A DNA stretch of 45,109 nt from an uncultured Caryophanales bacterium. Its GTDB lineage: Bacteria > Bacillota_I > Bacilli_A > Acholeplasmatales > Anaeroplasmataceae. The DNA lies in assembly GCA_946626345.1 (NCBI GenBank), contig CAMOUB010000002.1:1-45109 (forward strand), read 5' to 3'. Below are positions 11,201-20,400 of the stretch, piece by piece. The notes under the pieces were generated by a model. It did no database searches, was not told the DNA's origin, and saw only the letters and a list, made by a program, of their open reading frames with translations. Numbering within the stretch: the stretch's first letter is position 1; each line of letters starts with the position of its first letter. The translations under genes and the position numbers were made by a program.

Positions 11201-14198
11201 ATATATAATCATTATTTAATGTATAAATGTTATCATTTGGAATTACAAGGGTATCATTTGATGATATTTCATTATCAAATGTAGCTCTAAAGATTTTTGA
11301 ATCAACTAATGAATCAATATCAGCTTCCTTTAAATATATTTCTTCAATATTAGCTTCTTCTAAATCTAGATCTAATTTTTTAGCTACAACCACAATCTTA
11401 GATATTTCAGATTTTAATATAACCTTATATGAAATTTCATCTTTTATATATGTATCATTATCATCATATGCATCTGTAGGTATTATTACACCCTTTACAT
11501 CTTCACTTGTCATATGATTTGATAATGAAGCCTTTAATATTTCAGATTCATAACAAGCATCAAGCTTTGTATAATCCTTACCTGGAATTTCATCATTTAG
11601 CTTCATTATATTATTTTTTAATAAATTGGCTGTTTGTTCTTCATCATTTAAATCAATATCACTATTTGATAAATCAAATGCATAGTCTAATCCCTCAATT
11701 AATTTATTTAATTCTTTTGTTTCTTTCCAAATATTTGTATCTAAATATTCTTTTAATTCATCCCTTGAGGCATCATTTTTATAATTATCAGGTATTGTAA
11801 CAAGGTTCTTTATATTTGAATCTCCATTAGCCATATAATTAATTACAGTGGCATTAATTATATCACTTTCAAGTAATCCATCTTTATTATTAATTATAGT
11901 TTTAATTAGATTAGTATTATCTGTATCAGATATACTAGGTAATATTACAACTAAGCTATCTACTACAGATATTAATTCTTCTTTTTTAATTAAATTAACC
12001 TTATTTGAATCAATTGTTTCTAATACTGTATTAGGAACAATTATTTCAACACCAGATATAACTGAATAGCTTACAATTAAGCCTGATACAACAGATCTAA
12101 ATAATGTTGAATAGAATATTGTGCTTGCAGGAGATGGTTCTCCTTCATATTTTGTTCCTAGTGCTTTAAATATATCAACAATTAAATCATTTCTTTCTTT
12201 TTCAGTACCTTCTGTAAATACCTTATATTTCTTTAATGATTCAGTTAAGAAATCATTTTTTAATAGTATCTTAAATGCTTCTAAGAAATTATATGTTTCA
12301 CCATTTAGCATTAAAGAACCATCTGTATTATATTGATTAGCATAAGATATTCTTGGTACATAAATATCAGGTATATATGTCACTAAGAAGTTTTTAATAG
12401 CATTTGCACCACTACCTGTTTGGAATGCTCTATCTAATATTTTTGAATCAGATACTAATGATTGAATGTTTTCATATTTTTCCATGTTTTCTTGTGCGTT
12501 AGGATTATTTCTATCAAACATTTCTAATATGTTAGTAAATACATCTTGATTTTTATTATAAACATTTTTAGCAATAGATATTGTATCTTTAGATGCTTGT
12601 AATAAAGATTTAATTTCAAATACCCAGTCAAATGTTTCATTTTCAAGTCCTCTAAGTAATACCTTAGCTGATGTATTTTCTACATTTGAATTATTAGGAA
12701 CTGCGTTCTTTAGATATCTATTATCAAGATAAATATATAATCTTTCTAATATAGAATTCATTTCAGTTTTTCTTTTATCACTTAATATAGATAATTTTTC
12801 TAAAGAAGGTAATACATTTTCTAATAAATTCATAATCTTCATTGCATCATCATTTGTTTCATCTAATTTTAATGATGATAATGCAACCTTTAATAATGAT
12901 TTAGCATCATCCTTAGTTAATAAGCTTGATGCTTTCATAAATGGTCTAATTTGATAATTAGGATTAGAATCTATATTATCTAGGTCAGCCTTTTCTTCAG
13001 GGATATATTTAGATAAATATCCTTTTTTAAATACTAATGATATTAATCCAACTGCATCACTATCAGTATTTACTTTTAATTCATCTATATGATTTACAAT
13101 AGAATCTAACAATGATAATGAGAAATTAACAAAATATGTTTTAGCATCAAATGAATCTATTACTTTATTAAATTCTTGTTGGAATCCCTCATTAGACATA
13201 ACAGACATTAATGTATTCATGATATCTTTATTATCATTAATAGCACTAACTATTTCATCTTTACCATATTTCATTAATAAATCGATTGTTGTTCTTGCAA
13301 ATTCAGTATAAGCACCCATTTCATTTGCGAAATTGAAATTAGCATTTATTCCTCTTTCAGGATCATTAATTTTACCAGAGAATACTAAATCAGCTGCGTA
13401 TAGATAAAATGGCATATTATCTTTTACTTTAATTGTATTTAATATTTTAAATATACCAGCAGTACCATATGAACCAAATGCTTCATATACTTTATATCCT
13501 TCTGTTAATTTAGAATCATTAAAGGATATATCATCTTTATATTTATTTTCACCAGTTCCTCCTGCAATATAGAAAAATGAACCAATAAATGCTAAAACAA
13601 CAATACCTGTAACTAAGCCTCTAATAGCACCTACAATCATTCCTAAGAATCTATGCTTTTTATATTCTTTATCAGTTTCAAGCTTATTGTTAGCTTCTTC
13701 GATTTTTTCTTTTCTTCTTCTTTCAGGATAGAATATTAAATAAATAATATAGAAAATAAATACTAAAGCTAAATAAATGAATATGCATAAAAATGCTAAA
13801 ATTATTTTATATACAAGTAATACTAGCTGTAATAAGTATTGTCCATTTTCTTTTAATATTAATTGAATACCATCACCATAATTCATTTGTTTTGGTATAT
13901 ATTCAATTAATATTTCAGTCATTTTAGAAGATTCCTCAGATACTCCAAGCTGACGCTGAAGACCACCTTTACCCATAAAATTATTTATAAATCCTACTAG
14001 GCCAGAATCTACCGTTTTAGAATTAGTAAGCACTGCAAAAATAATAATACATATTACAAATGCAACAAGTGCGTCTATAGCAAGTATTAAACTTTTTCTA
14101 AATCCTCTAATAATTCCTAATATAATAGCGAATATTAAAATAGATAAAAATAATAAAGTTGGTATTAAAATTACTAAGGTTTTAGCCATATCGCCCAT
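8208..14198 (-). CDS. Giant CvpA-like membrane-anchored protein with long repetitive C-terminal region
   Basis: 1996 aa. N-terminal CvpA-like multi-TM region (ILGIIRGFRKSLILAIDALVAFVICIIIFAVL... GMIVGAIRGLVTGIVVLAFIGSFFYIAGG). The C-terminal ~1300 aa has recurrent S-x-I-x-x-A-T-I-x-x-x-[LM] modules. Confidence 0.75.
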   Translation of the reverse strand: MGDMAKTLVILIPTLLFLSILIFAIILGIIRGFRKSLILAIDALVAFVICIIIFAVLTNSKTVDSGLVGFINNFMGKGGLQRQLGVSEESSKMTEILIEYIPKQMNYGDGIQLILKENGQYLLQLVLLVYKIILAFLCIFIYLALVFIFYIIYLIFYPERRRKEKIEEANNKLETDKEYKKHRFLGMIVGAIRGLVTGIVVLAFIGSFFYIAGGTGENKYKDDISFNDSKLTEGYKVYEAFGSYGTAGIFKILNTIKVKDNMPFYLYAADLVFSGKINDPERGINANFNFANEMGAYTEFARTTIDLLMKYGKDEIVSAINDNKDIMNTLMSVMSNEGFQQEFNKVIDSFDAKTYFVNFSLSLLDSIVNHIDELKVNTDSDAVGLISLVFKKGYLSKYIPEEKADLDNIDSNPNYQIRPFMKASSLLTKDDAKSLLKVALSSLKLDETNDDAMKIMNLLENVLPSLEKLSILSDKRKTEMNSILERLYIYLDNRYLKNAVPNNSNVENTSAKVLLRGLENETFDWVFEIKSLLQASKDTISIAKNVYNKNQDVFTNILEMFDRNNPNAQENMEKYENIQSLVSDSKILDRAFQTGSGANAIKNFLVTYIPDIYVPRISYANQYNTDGSLMLNGETYNFLEAFKILLKNDFLTESLKKYKVFTEGTEKERNDLIVDIFKALGTKYEGEPSPASTIFYSTLFRSVVSGLIVSYSVISGVEIIVPNTVLETIDSNKVNLIKKEELISVVDSLVVILPSISDTDNTNLIKTIINNKDGLLESDIINATVINYMANGDSNIKNLVTIPDNYKNDASRDELKEYLDTNIWKETKELNKLIEGLDYAFDLSNSDIDLNDEEQTANLLKNNIMKLNDEIPGKDYTKLDACYESEILKASLSNHMTSEDVKGVIIPTDAYDDNDTYIKDEISYKVILKSEISKIVVVAKKLDLDLEEANIEEIYLKEADIDSLVDSKIFRATFDNEISSNDTLVIPNDNIYTLNNDYISETELHNLLSVLVANRENIFGTSDENVKVNIVNINISENSFKIEELFDFTSSNILHATIINKIANNLDYGIDIPNKLEQEANKEYLINNFINTTWYLKEELDNMLNSLITIVGENKTIGEVNTDEIKDKVFDLSNSDIDLCYKSIIVNYTISNKLDENINTLASADVINYSKEALAITYTLDDTFNELTYKSSEVKLLINALKELGINNASMIDSANYINIIFNNDINFDKLYDSIIVWNIVSNKMNDVIIENDKIKDHIKAHENRYGLETSFYKKLEIKSLKDIVKESSGEDEIDINDFSPSDIIINDNTKESIGNSYILMATITFNVNEAEDISVPTDSIIVDDNLIVKDDIMDLLDVINVLNLDLSNPSMNSIILNIDNNQTLAKSKIFRATIYSKMNSKEDIVIPDIVLEKNEANNTYLTINEAKLFLDKITVNKESFYTVGIDGAINIEEFNYNPNIITIRLARDLVESLIFNATITYKLPDVSDDLIIPSVHLANATKDKLTNDFANNIWYLTDEINHILDSANVFILDDVKINSENGLNNTTVKNKLLELTEDEIDTIYTSIIMKATLSNNYFDTLNTLGNRANVISAIKELESGYESDDYKFLMKSELVNAISAVNELGFNSISDFEIHTDYSSLIVDENIDYSIVSNSLSVWDIIYIKAHEEISNNPDIVEHNKSKYLDERVSNTDYFYYKEELEGIRDFMIGCNVSNIHGFNMDLLRINDTTISTIDESMIIRATFSKNLVENESVVIPYNTFDFTPDIMILKAEYIKELLLAIEHGTAEEITFGSFDANTLKPTDVTNPESVVSSYILRATITKQVRNDSGNTYVLKDELYATLEKDWQNNDICILSATEITNLLAGIKVFNTESFSIVIDFEVLAGLSVEEVYTVLDSNILSYIVSDLLISGFMVSGNLINYETYITNTSVIQIEGHDNYNLVDSGNVLLPYKFIDPLLTNCYEVNNNCESLSQVKLLTADSTIAFVIEIRDKFM

Positions 14199-14350
14199 AT
14201 AGATACCTCCTTCTTATAAACTTTATAATCGAATCATATATATAATAATTTTACTATGAATATTATAAATATTCAATATTTTAATAATCGAAAATAATAA
14301 CTTGAAAACAAAATACTCTTATGATATACTATCTCTTGATGACGTATTAT

Positions 14351-14425
14351 AGGGGTATGGTGTCAATGGTAGCACACGGGTCTCCAAAACCTTTGGTTCG
14401 GGTTCGAATCCTGATACCCCTGCCA
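14351..14425 (+). tRNA. tRNA-Trp (CCA)
   Basis: AGGGGTATGGTGTCAATGGTAGCACACGGGTCTCCAAAACCTTTGGTTCGGGTTCGAATCCTGATACCCCTGCCA. Anticodon CCA, encoded 3' CCA. Confidence 0.96.
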
Positions 14426-14427
14426 TT
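14383..14427 (+). repeat. Candidate attL (45-bp direct repeat with 15640-15684)
   Basis: TCCAAAACCTTTGGTTCGGGTTCGAATCCTGATACCCCTGCCATT, identical to 15640-15684. Confidence 0.85.
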
Positions 14428-14472
14428 TAAATTGTAGTCATCATTTTTTTATTTATAAAGGTTAAAAAACAA

Positions 14473-14592
14473 TCAACTGTTCATTGATTGTCTTAAATAA
14501 TTCAAGTATTCTTTTAATGTATTGAAGCCATTCTCTATGGCTTCTTTTTTTAATTCTAATATATCATCTATATTAGTAACATCTCCTATTGT
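14473..14592 (-). pseudogene. Possible ORF 3'-fragment inside the tRNA-Trp element
   Basis: Open frame without start: TIGDVTNIDDILELKKEAIENGFNTLKEYLNYLRQSMNS*. Confidence 0.3.
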
Positions 14593-14697
14593 GATTTATA
14601 AACTAATTATGATTTCAATAAACAATATAGTAAATATAATCATTTATAACATTGTATAGAAAAATAAAAAGGCTGTAGGTAATTAAGCTTCAAAAGC

Positions 14698-15147
14698 TTA
14701 ATAACTTAACAGCCAATTGATTATTAATGTGATCTGATTTTCTTTTAAAAGTGTAATAGTATCATATTTATTTTCCCATAACTTATCTAAAGTAATTGAA
14801 TATAGTATTAGAGTTTGACCACTATTAGAAAATTTATATTCTGAATCAAACACATCATTTTCACCGTACAAAGGTTTAGTATTTTTTGTGATAGTCATAC
14901 GATTACTTCTAAATTCAACAAGGTAAATAATTTGTTCATCATTCGTATTATAATGCATATATAAATTATATTCTTCATCTATGGTTTCCCATTTAATAAC
15001 AATATCAAGTTCATCTGATTTCCACGAATATCCATCATAATCACCAAAGTCTTTTATCCAAGGTGGAGTACATGAAGACAATATTATAACAAAGAAAAAC
15101 ATTAGAATTAGAAACACTTTTTTCATAAAATTACTTAACCTCCGCAT
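14698..15147 (-). CDS. Small lipoprotein, hypothetical (cargo of the tRNA-Trp element)
   Basis: Signal peptide + lipobox: MKKVFLILMFFFVIILSSCTPP. The start may be the internal Met at 15126. Confidence 0.6.
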   Translation of the reverse strand: MRRLSNFMKKVFLILMFFFVIILSSCTPPWIKDFGDYDGYSWKSDELDIVIKWETIDEEYNLYMHYNTNDEQIIYLVEFRSNRMTITKNTKPLYGENDVFDSEYKFSNSGQTLILYSITLDKLWENKYDTITLLKENQITLIINWLLSY

Positions 15148-15226
15148 TAATCTCCGTTTATTCTTTCATCAATTGTTCTTAATATTAATATTTTCGAATA
15201 CGATATACTAATAATATTTCTACTGT

Positions 15227-15274
15227 TGTCCCGTTTTCCAACACTATTTTAAATAAAAATGTCCCGTTTTCCAA
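15227..15274. repeat. Two direct copies of TGTCCCGTTTTCCAA
   Basis: 15227-15241 and 15260-15274, 33 bp apart. Confidence 0.8.
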
Positions 15275-15417
15275 TAAGTATTTTATTATAGAATATTTTA
15301 TTAACAAACCACATAAATACATTACACAATTATGTCATTTTTGTAAAAATCAATAAGATTATTACTAATATTATTACAGCACCTAAATGCTAGTTCCATC
15401 TATTTTGCTTGAAAGCA

Positions 15418-15516
15418 TTAAAGAACCTGTCTTAATCCTTCAACTATCAATGGTTTATGATTTTTATTATCTTTCCATTTGAGCAATTCATTATATGCTT
15501 TTCTTTTTATGTCCAT
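15418..15516 (-). pseudogene. Truncated N-terminus of a DUF4143-type AAA ATPase
   Basis: Translation MDIKRKAYNELLKWKDNKNHKPLIVEGLRQVL*: typical start of this family up to just before Walker A (…GxRQVGKT), then a stop. Confidence 0.6.
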
Positions 15517-15553
15517 TTTAACACCACCATTTATCTTTATTATATTATTTTTC

Positions 15554-15588
15554 GTAAAATGTCAATTTTACATAAAACGAAATACGTA
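15554..15588 (-). promoter_or_regulatory. Promoter with inverted-repeat operator for the DUF4143-like fragment
   Basis: TTTCGT(aaa)ATGT...ACAT(aaa)ACGAAA dyad flanking TTGACA on the minus strand; TATAAT-like -10 downstream. Confidence 0.45.
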
Positions 15589-15639
15589 TAGCGTCATTTA
15601 TTACACAAAACGAAAATTTCTATCTAAATTATAGTTTTT

Positions 15640-15684
15640 TCCAAAACCTTTGGTTCGGGTTCGAATCCTGATACCCCTGCCATT
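15640..15684 (+). repeat. Candidate attR: duplicated 3' half of tRNA-Trp
   Basis: 45-bp exact copy of 14383-14427. Confidence 0.9.
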
Positions 15685-15697
15685 AAAAACAATACAG

Positions 15698-15726
15698 TTA
15701 AACCTTAAAAAGGTTTAATTTTTTTT
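15698..15726 (+). terminator. Probable original tRNA-Trp terminator, now displaced
   Basis: TTAAACCTTAAAAAGGTTTAATTTTTTTT, 9-bp perfect stem. Confidence 0.75.
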
Positions 15727-16057
15727 ATATAAAAAGCGTAAAGCAATATATACAACTCTAGACCTTCTATTTCTATTTAGATTCCAATCTATTTTTTTCT
15801 TTTTTATGACATTAATAATTATAAATGTAGAATTTGCACCTACTTATACTAATGAACTACATATTATTATAATGTATCCCCCACGGTAAATTGTAAGGTG
15901 TTCCTAAAAAGTTAATTATAACTAGCTAATAACAAGTATTATATTATATTGAGTTATGTTGTCAAACTTTTTGTTTGAATTTTTACATTATTTCAATAAA
16001 CAGAAAAAAACGCCTTATCAAAATTTAAAGCGTCTTTATTTTGGATGCTTAATTACA

Positions 16058-16101
16058 TTTAGGGAACATTATGCTGCTTTTCGACATTTTTGTTCCCTAA
16101 A
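16058..16101. repeat. Inverted repeat / hairpin
   Basis: TTTAGGGAACA (16058-16068) / TGTTCCCTAAA (16091-16101). Confidence 0.6.
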
Positions 16102-16187
16102 AAACAATATTTAAAATCATCATATATCATATTTTTTCATTTTTTAAAACAAATATCAATGCTATAATTAAATTTGAGGTGATATTA

Positions 16188-17069
16188 ATGCCAACAATAG
16201 AAAATGAATTATTAAAAGTAAGTGTAAATCTAAATGGAGGTTCTTTAACTTCTATTTATGATAAGGTAAATAATAATGAACTATTATACAAACCAACTGG
16301 AAAAAGCTGGAGTGGACAAGATGTTGTTATATTTCCTTTTGTCGCAAGATTAAAGGATTCTAAATATCTTTATAATAACCAAACATATTCAATGAAAAAT
16401 CATGGATTAATTAGATATAATGAATTAAAAGTGTTGGATCAAAAATCTACTTCCATAACATTAAGTTTTGACTACAATGAAGAAACACTTAAACAATATC
16501 CATATAAATTTCATTTTGAAATATTATATTCTCTAAATAATAATGAATTAAGTATTTCTTATAAAATTAAAAATGTAGATGATAAAACAATTTATTATGA
16601 ATTTGGAGGTCATCCTGCCTTAAAAGCATCTGGTTATGAATCAAATAATGAATTTATATATGAAAATACTAAATTAAGCTTTTCTAAAGATATTGAATCT
16701 AAAAGATATGTATTAGATGATAGTGGTTCTTATATAGTTAATGAAGAATTAGTAACATTAAAAAAAGATATTATATTAACTAAAGAATTTATTACAAAAG
16801 ATAAAACATTAATATATGATATAAATGGTATAAATAATGTTAAATTATTCACTAATGGTTATACATATTCCTTTGATATTAGTGAAGCTGAAATATTAGC
16901 ATTATGGACTATGCCAGGCTTTGGTGATTATATTTGCGTTGAACCTTGGTGGGGAATACCTGATTATATTAATCCTAACCCTGAATTAAAGGATAAGCCT
17001 TTAATGCATTCATTAAAATGTGGTGATGTAGAAACTAAAAAATACACTATAAAAATAGAAAAAAGCTAA
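16188..17069 (+). CDS. Aldose 1-epimerase family protein (galactose mutarotase-like)
   Basis: LNGGSLTSIYDKVNNNELLYKP..WSGQDVVIFPFVARLKDSKYLYNNQTYSMKNHGLIRYNE...GGHPAL...EPWWGIPDY. RBS GAGGTG before the ATG at 16188. Confidence 0.88.
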   Translation: MPTIENELLKVSVNLNGGSLTSIYDKVNNNELLYKPTGKSWSGQDVVIFPFVARLKDSKYLYNNQTYSMKNHGLIRYNELKVLDQKSTSITLSFDYNEETLKQYPYKFHFEILYSLNNNELSISYKIKNVDDKTIYYEFGGHPALKASGYESNNEFIYENTKLSFSKDIESKRYVLDDSGSYIVNEELVTLKKDIILTKEFITKDKTLIYDINGINNVKLFTNGYTYSFDISEAEILALWTMPGFGDYICVEPWWGIPDYINPNPELKDKPLMHSLKCGDVETKKYTIKIEKS

Positions 17070-17099
17070 GTCGGATTAGCTTTTTTTATTTATCTTTAA

Positions 17100-17402
17100 T
17101 TATTCTCTTATACCTTTCATTTCTTTTTTTCTTTGATACATTGCTTGATCTGCTCTATTGAATACAGCTTCAATATCATCACCCTCTTCATAGAATGATG
17201 CACCTACTGCGGCTGATACCTTTTCCCATGGTTCAAGCTTATCATCATTTGTCATTTTATCAAATATGTTATTAATCTTTTCATATAATGAATTAAAACG
17301 ATAATAATCATATCTTCTTAATATAACAGCAAATTCATCTCCACCGATACGATAAACGTAAGAATGCTTAAATACATCACAAACAATTTTAGCAAGCTTT
17401 TT
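17100..17402 (-). pseudogene. C-terminal fragment of a GGDEF (diguanylate cyclase) protein
   Basis: Minus-strand open frame without start: KKLAKIVCDVFKHSYVYRIGGDEFAVILRRYDYYRFNSLYEKINNIFDKMTNDDKLEPWEKVSAAVGASFYEEGDDIEAVFNRADQAMYQRKKEMKGIRE*. Confidence 0.88.
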
Positions 17403-17406
17403 AATT

Positions 17407-17470
17407 ATAATATAATTTTATCATAGTTTTATAAAGAAAAAATGTAGGAATTAAATCCTACATATTTTTT
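17407..17470. repeat. Direct repeat copy A (includes terminator)
   Basis: ATAATATAATTTTATCATAGTTTTATAAAGAAAAAATGTAGGAATTAAATCCTACATATTTTTT; one substitution and one indel versus 20701-20765. Confidence 0.9.
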
Positions 17471-20400
17471 TATCTATTCATATATTTTAATATGAATTCA
17501 TAGAAGAATAATAATTTTTTATTTAGTACTTCATATAATCCATTGTATGCTTCAGTACTTATTCCATCTTCTTTTAACATTTCCTTTAATGATTCATCAA
17601 ATGTTTCATATGATGGATTCTTTTCATCCATTTTATTTTTTAAATAATGCATTTCAAAATCCAATTTACATATTAAATCAACGCTTACTATTGGCCATAT
17701 TTTTTCATTTTTTGACAAGAATGAATCGATAATTTCAGTTAATATTTCTTTATCATTAAACTCAATATATTTTACCTTTATTTTAGTTAAGCATTGTTTA
17801 TAAATCATATCGTAGATATAACAAGCTGCAAAATAAGATCTATATATTTCATGTGATATAGAATTACCTGTAATAATCTTTCTTGCCTTTAAGTGATTAT
17901 ATAATTTTTTAGCATATTCATTTAATTCTATATCACTAAAAGAAGAATTCTTTTTATCTAATGACTCCATTTCTTCATCGCTTAAATTAAGAACTACATC
18001 ACTTGGTTTTTTAATATACTCCTTAAATAGTTTTTCGACATCTGGTGTATTTATATCACATAAATCATATGCTAATTTAGTTAATATTTGTCTTGCTGAT
18101 AAATGAATTGTATCGAAAATATCATTTCCTATAGTTCTTTCATTTTCTAATGCTGTAATCAATAATTCTTCTGACTTATCAATGATTTCATATTTTTGTG
18201 TATATAACTTATTTGTTACAAAATAAATATAAATTAAATTTGATATTAATAATGGATTTTTCTTTATATCATCAGATAATATTTCTAAAGTTTGCATAAA
18301 TGCTTCTTTAGAAACTTTATTATTAAATGATATAGTATGCTTATTATCATCCAACTCTTTATCTTTTGATTTTTGTCTTTCTAGTATATTATCAAATAAT
18401 TTAGATATGTCTTCATCATCCATATTTCTAATCTTTAAATTTAAAGAATCAATATTATTATCAGCTATTAATTTTGAGTCAGATAAATTTCTAGATGAGA
18501 ATATTAAATGAATATTGTCTTTTCTATTATTCTTATAGAAATCAATTGCCATATTAACAATTGATTTTGTTTTATCTAATGCTTCATCTAATGCATCAAT
18601 AATAATATAAAAATCTAGTTTATCACTGATTAAAATATTAGATAAATCTTCTCTTATATGATAATATTTTTCTTCTTTAAAACTTATTTTTCTAATAATA
18701 TCTAATAAGTTATTAGTTTTATCTATTTTAGTTTTAATTTCAGAACATGGTAAATAGAAAAATAATTTATTGTTATTTAAATTAATTCTAATTAAATTTT
18801 TTAGATATAAAGACTTACCTGTACCACCAGCTCCATAAATTAATATTGGATTGTTTTTATAATTTAATATATCATTTACATTATATTTTTTATCAACGCC
18901 TACTAAATCTCTATTAATATATCCATTTTCAAATGTTAATGATGTGACAATTGTTTCATCCTTTTGCTTATTCATAACATCACTTAATGTTACCGGAAAT
19001 ACATCATATGATTTTTTTTGAATATTTCTATATTCTCTAAATAATTCTTCTTTTACTACAGTTTTAGTGAATTTTAAAATACCTGCTTCATTATTTTCAT
19101 CATAATTAAAATCAACAGTAAGTGGAATTAATTTAGTAAATGAATTATCTTGCTTATTTAATTCATTAATTACATCTTTCACATCATGATTATCATCTTT
19201 TAATACATATATTTTTATATTCTTATCTGTTATATTTTTTTCTTTTAATGTGTTAAAAATCATTTCAATTTCTTTTGGAATAAAATTACTACTATATGCA
19301 TCATATGATAATAAGATTATATATCCCTTAGCTCTTCTTATACCCTCTTTTACTGCTTCAGTTAGTTCTCCTCTAGCACTAGTATCACTTTCCCATACTT
19401 GATATTTATTGTTTTCTAAAAATAATTTTAATTTATTCTTTTCTTTAGAATTATTATGATTCCAACTAATAAATATATCTATATTTTCAGGAATATTAAG
19501 CTGATCTACATTTTGTTTGTTAATTAAATCTTCAATTTCCTTGATTAAATCATCACATTGAGTATATCCGTTATCATATGCTTTTTTTAACCATTTTAAT
19601 GCAGTATTATAATCTTCTTCTACACCTTCACCGCTATAATAACAATATCCAAGGTTATATTGTGATTCAGCATCGCCTTGTTCGGCTGCTAATTTATACC
19701 ACTTAAATGCCTCTTCTTTATTTTCCTTGACCCCTTCACCATTATCATAACAAATACCCAAATTAAACTGGGCTTTAATATGGCCTTGTTCGGCTGATTT
19801 CTTAAACCATTTAAAGGCTTCTCCAGAGTTTTGTTCCACACCATCACCTTTTAAATAACAAAGGGCCAAATTAAATTGAGCTTTAATATGACCTTGTTCG
19901 GCCGCCAATTTATACCATTTGTAGGCTTCTTTGTTATTTTCTGCTGTGCCTTCACCATTAGCATAATATATACCTAAATTAAACTGGGCTTTAGCATAGC
20001 CTTGTTCGGCTGCTAATCTACACCATTTAAAGGCTTCTCCAGAGTTTTGTTCCACACCATCACCTTTAGAATAACAAAGGGATAAATTAAATTGAGCTTT
20101 ATCAATCCCTTGCTCGGCTGATTTTCTATACCACTTAAATGATTCTTCTTTATTCTTTTCTATTTTCTCTCCAAAACCATAAAAAGTGCCTAAACTAAAT
20201 TGTGCTTCTGCATGACCTTGTTCGGCTGCTAATTTACACCATTTAAATGCTTCTTCTTTATTCTTTTCAACTCCCACACCAAAAAAATAGAGGTTTGCCA
20301 AATTAAACTGAGCACTTGTATGGCCTTGACTTGCCGCCAATTCATACCACTTAATTGCTTCTTTTGTGTCTTTTTCTATTCCATTTCCACTATAATAACA

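Larger units (their letters stand above)
14383..15684. mobile_element. Remnant tRNA-Trp-integrated element (no integrase retained)
   Basis: 1257-bp unit bounded by 45-bp direct repeats of the tRNA 3' half. A tRNA-type terminator lies only beyond the distal repeat (15698-15726). Confidence 0.75.

Noticed and set aside
11227-12336. Plus-strand ORFs (11227-11517, 11507-11800, 11848-12069, 12121-12336)
   Set aside because: Antisense to the 1996-aa gene; low-complexity hydrophobic shadows of its repetitive AT-rich codons, no RBS.
15880-15930. Short open stretch GTPYNLPWGIHYNNM* (minus) after attR
   Set aside because: Too short and not recognisable; could be chance.
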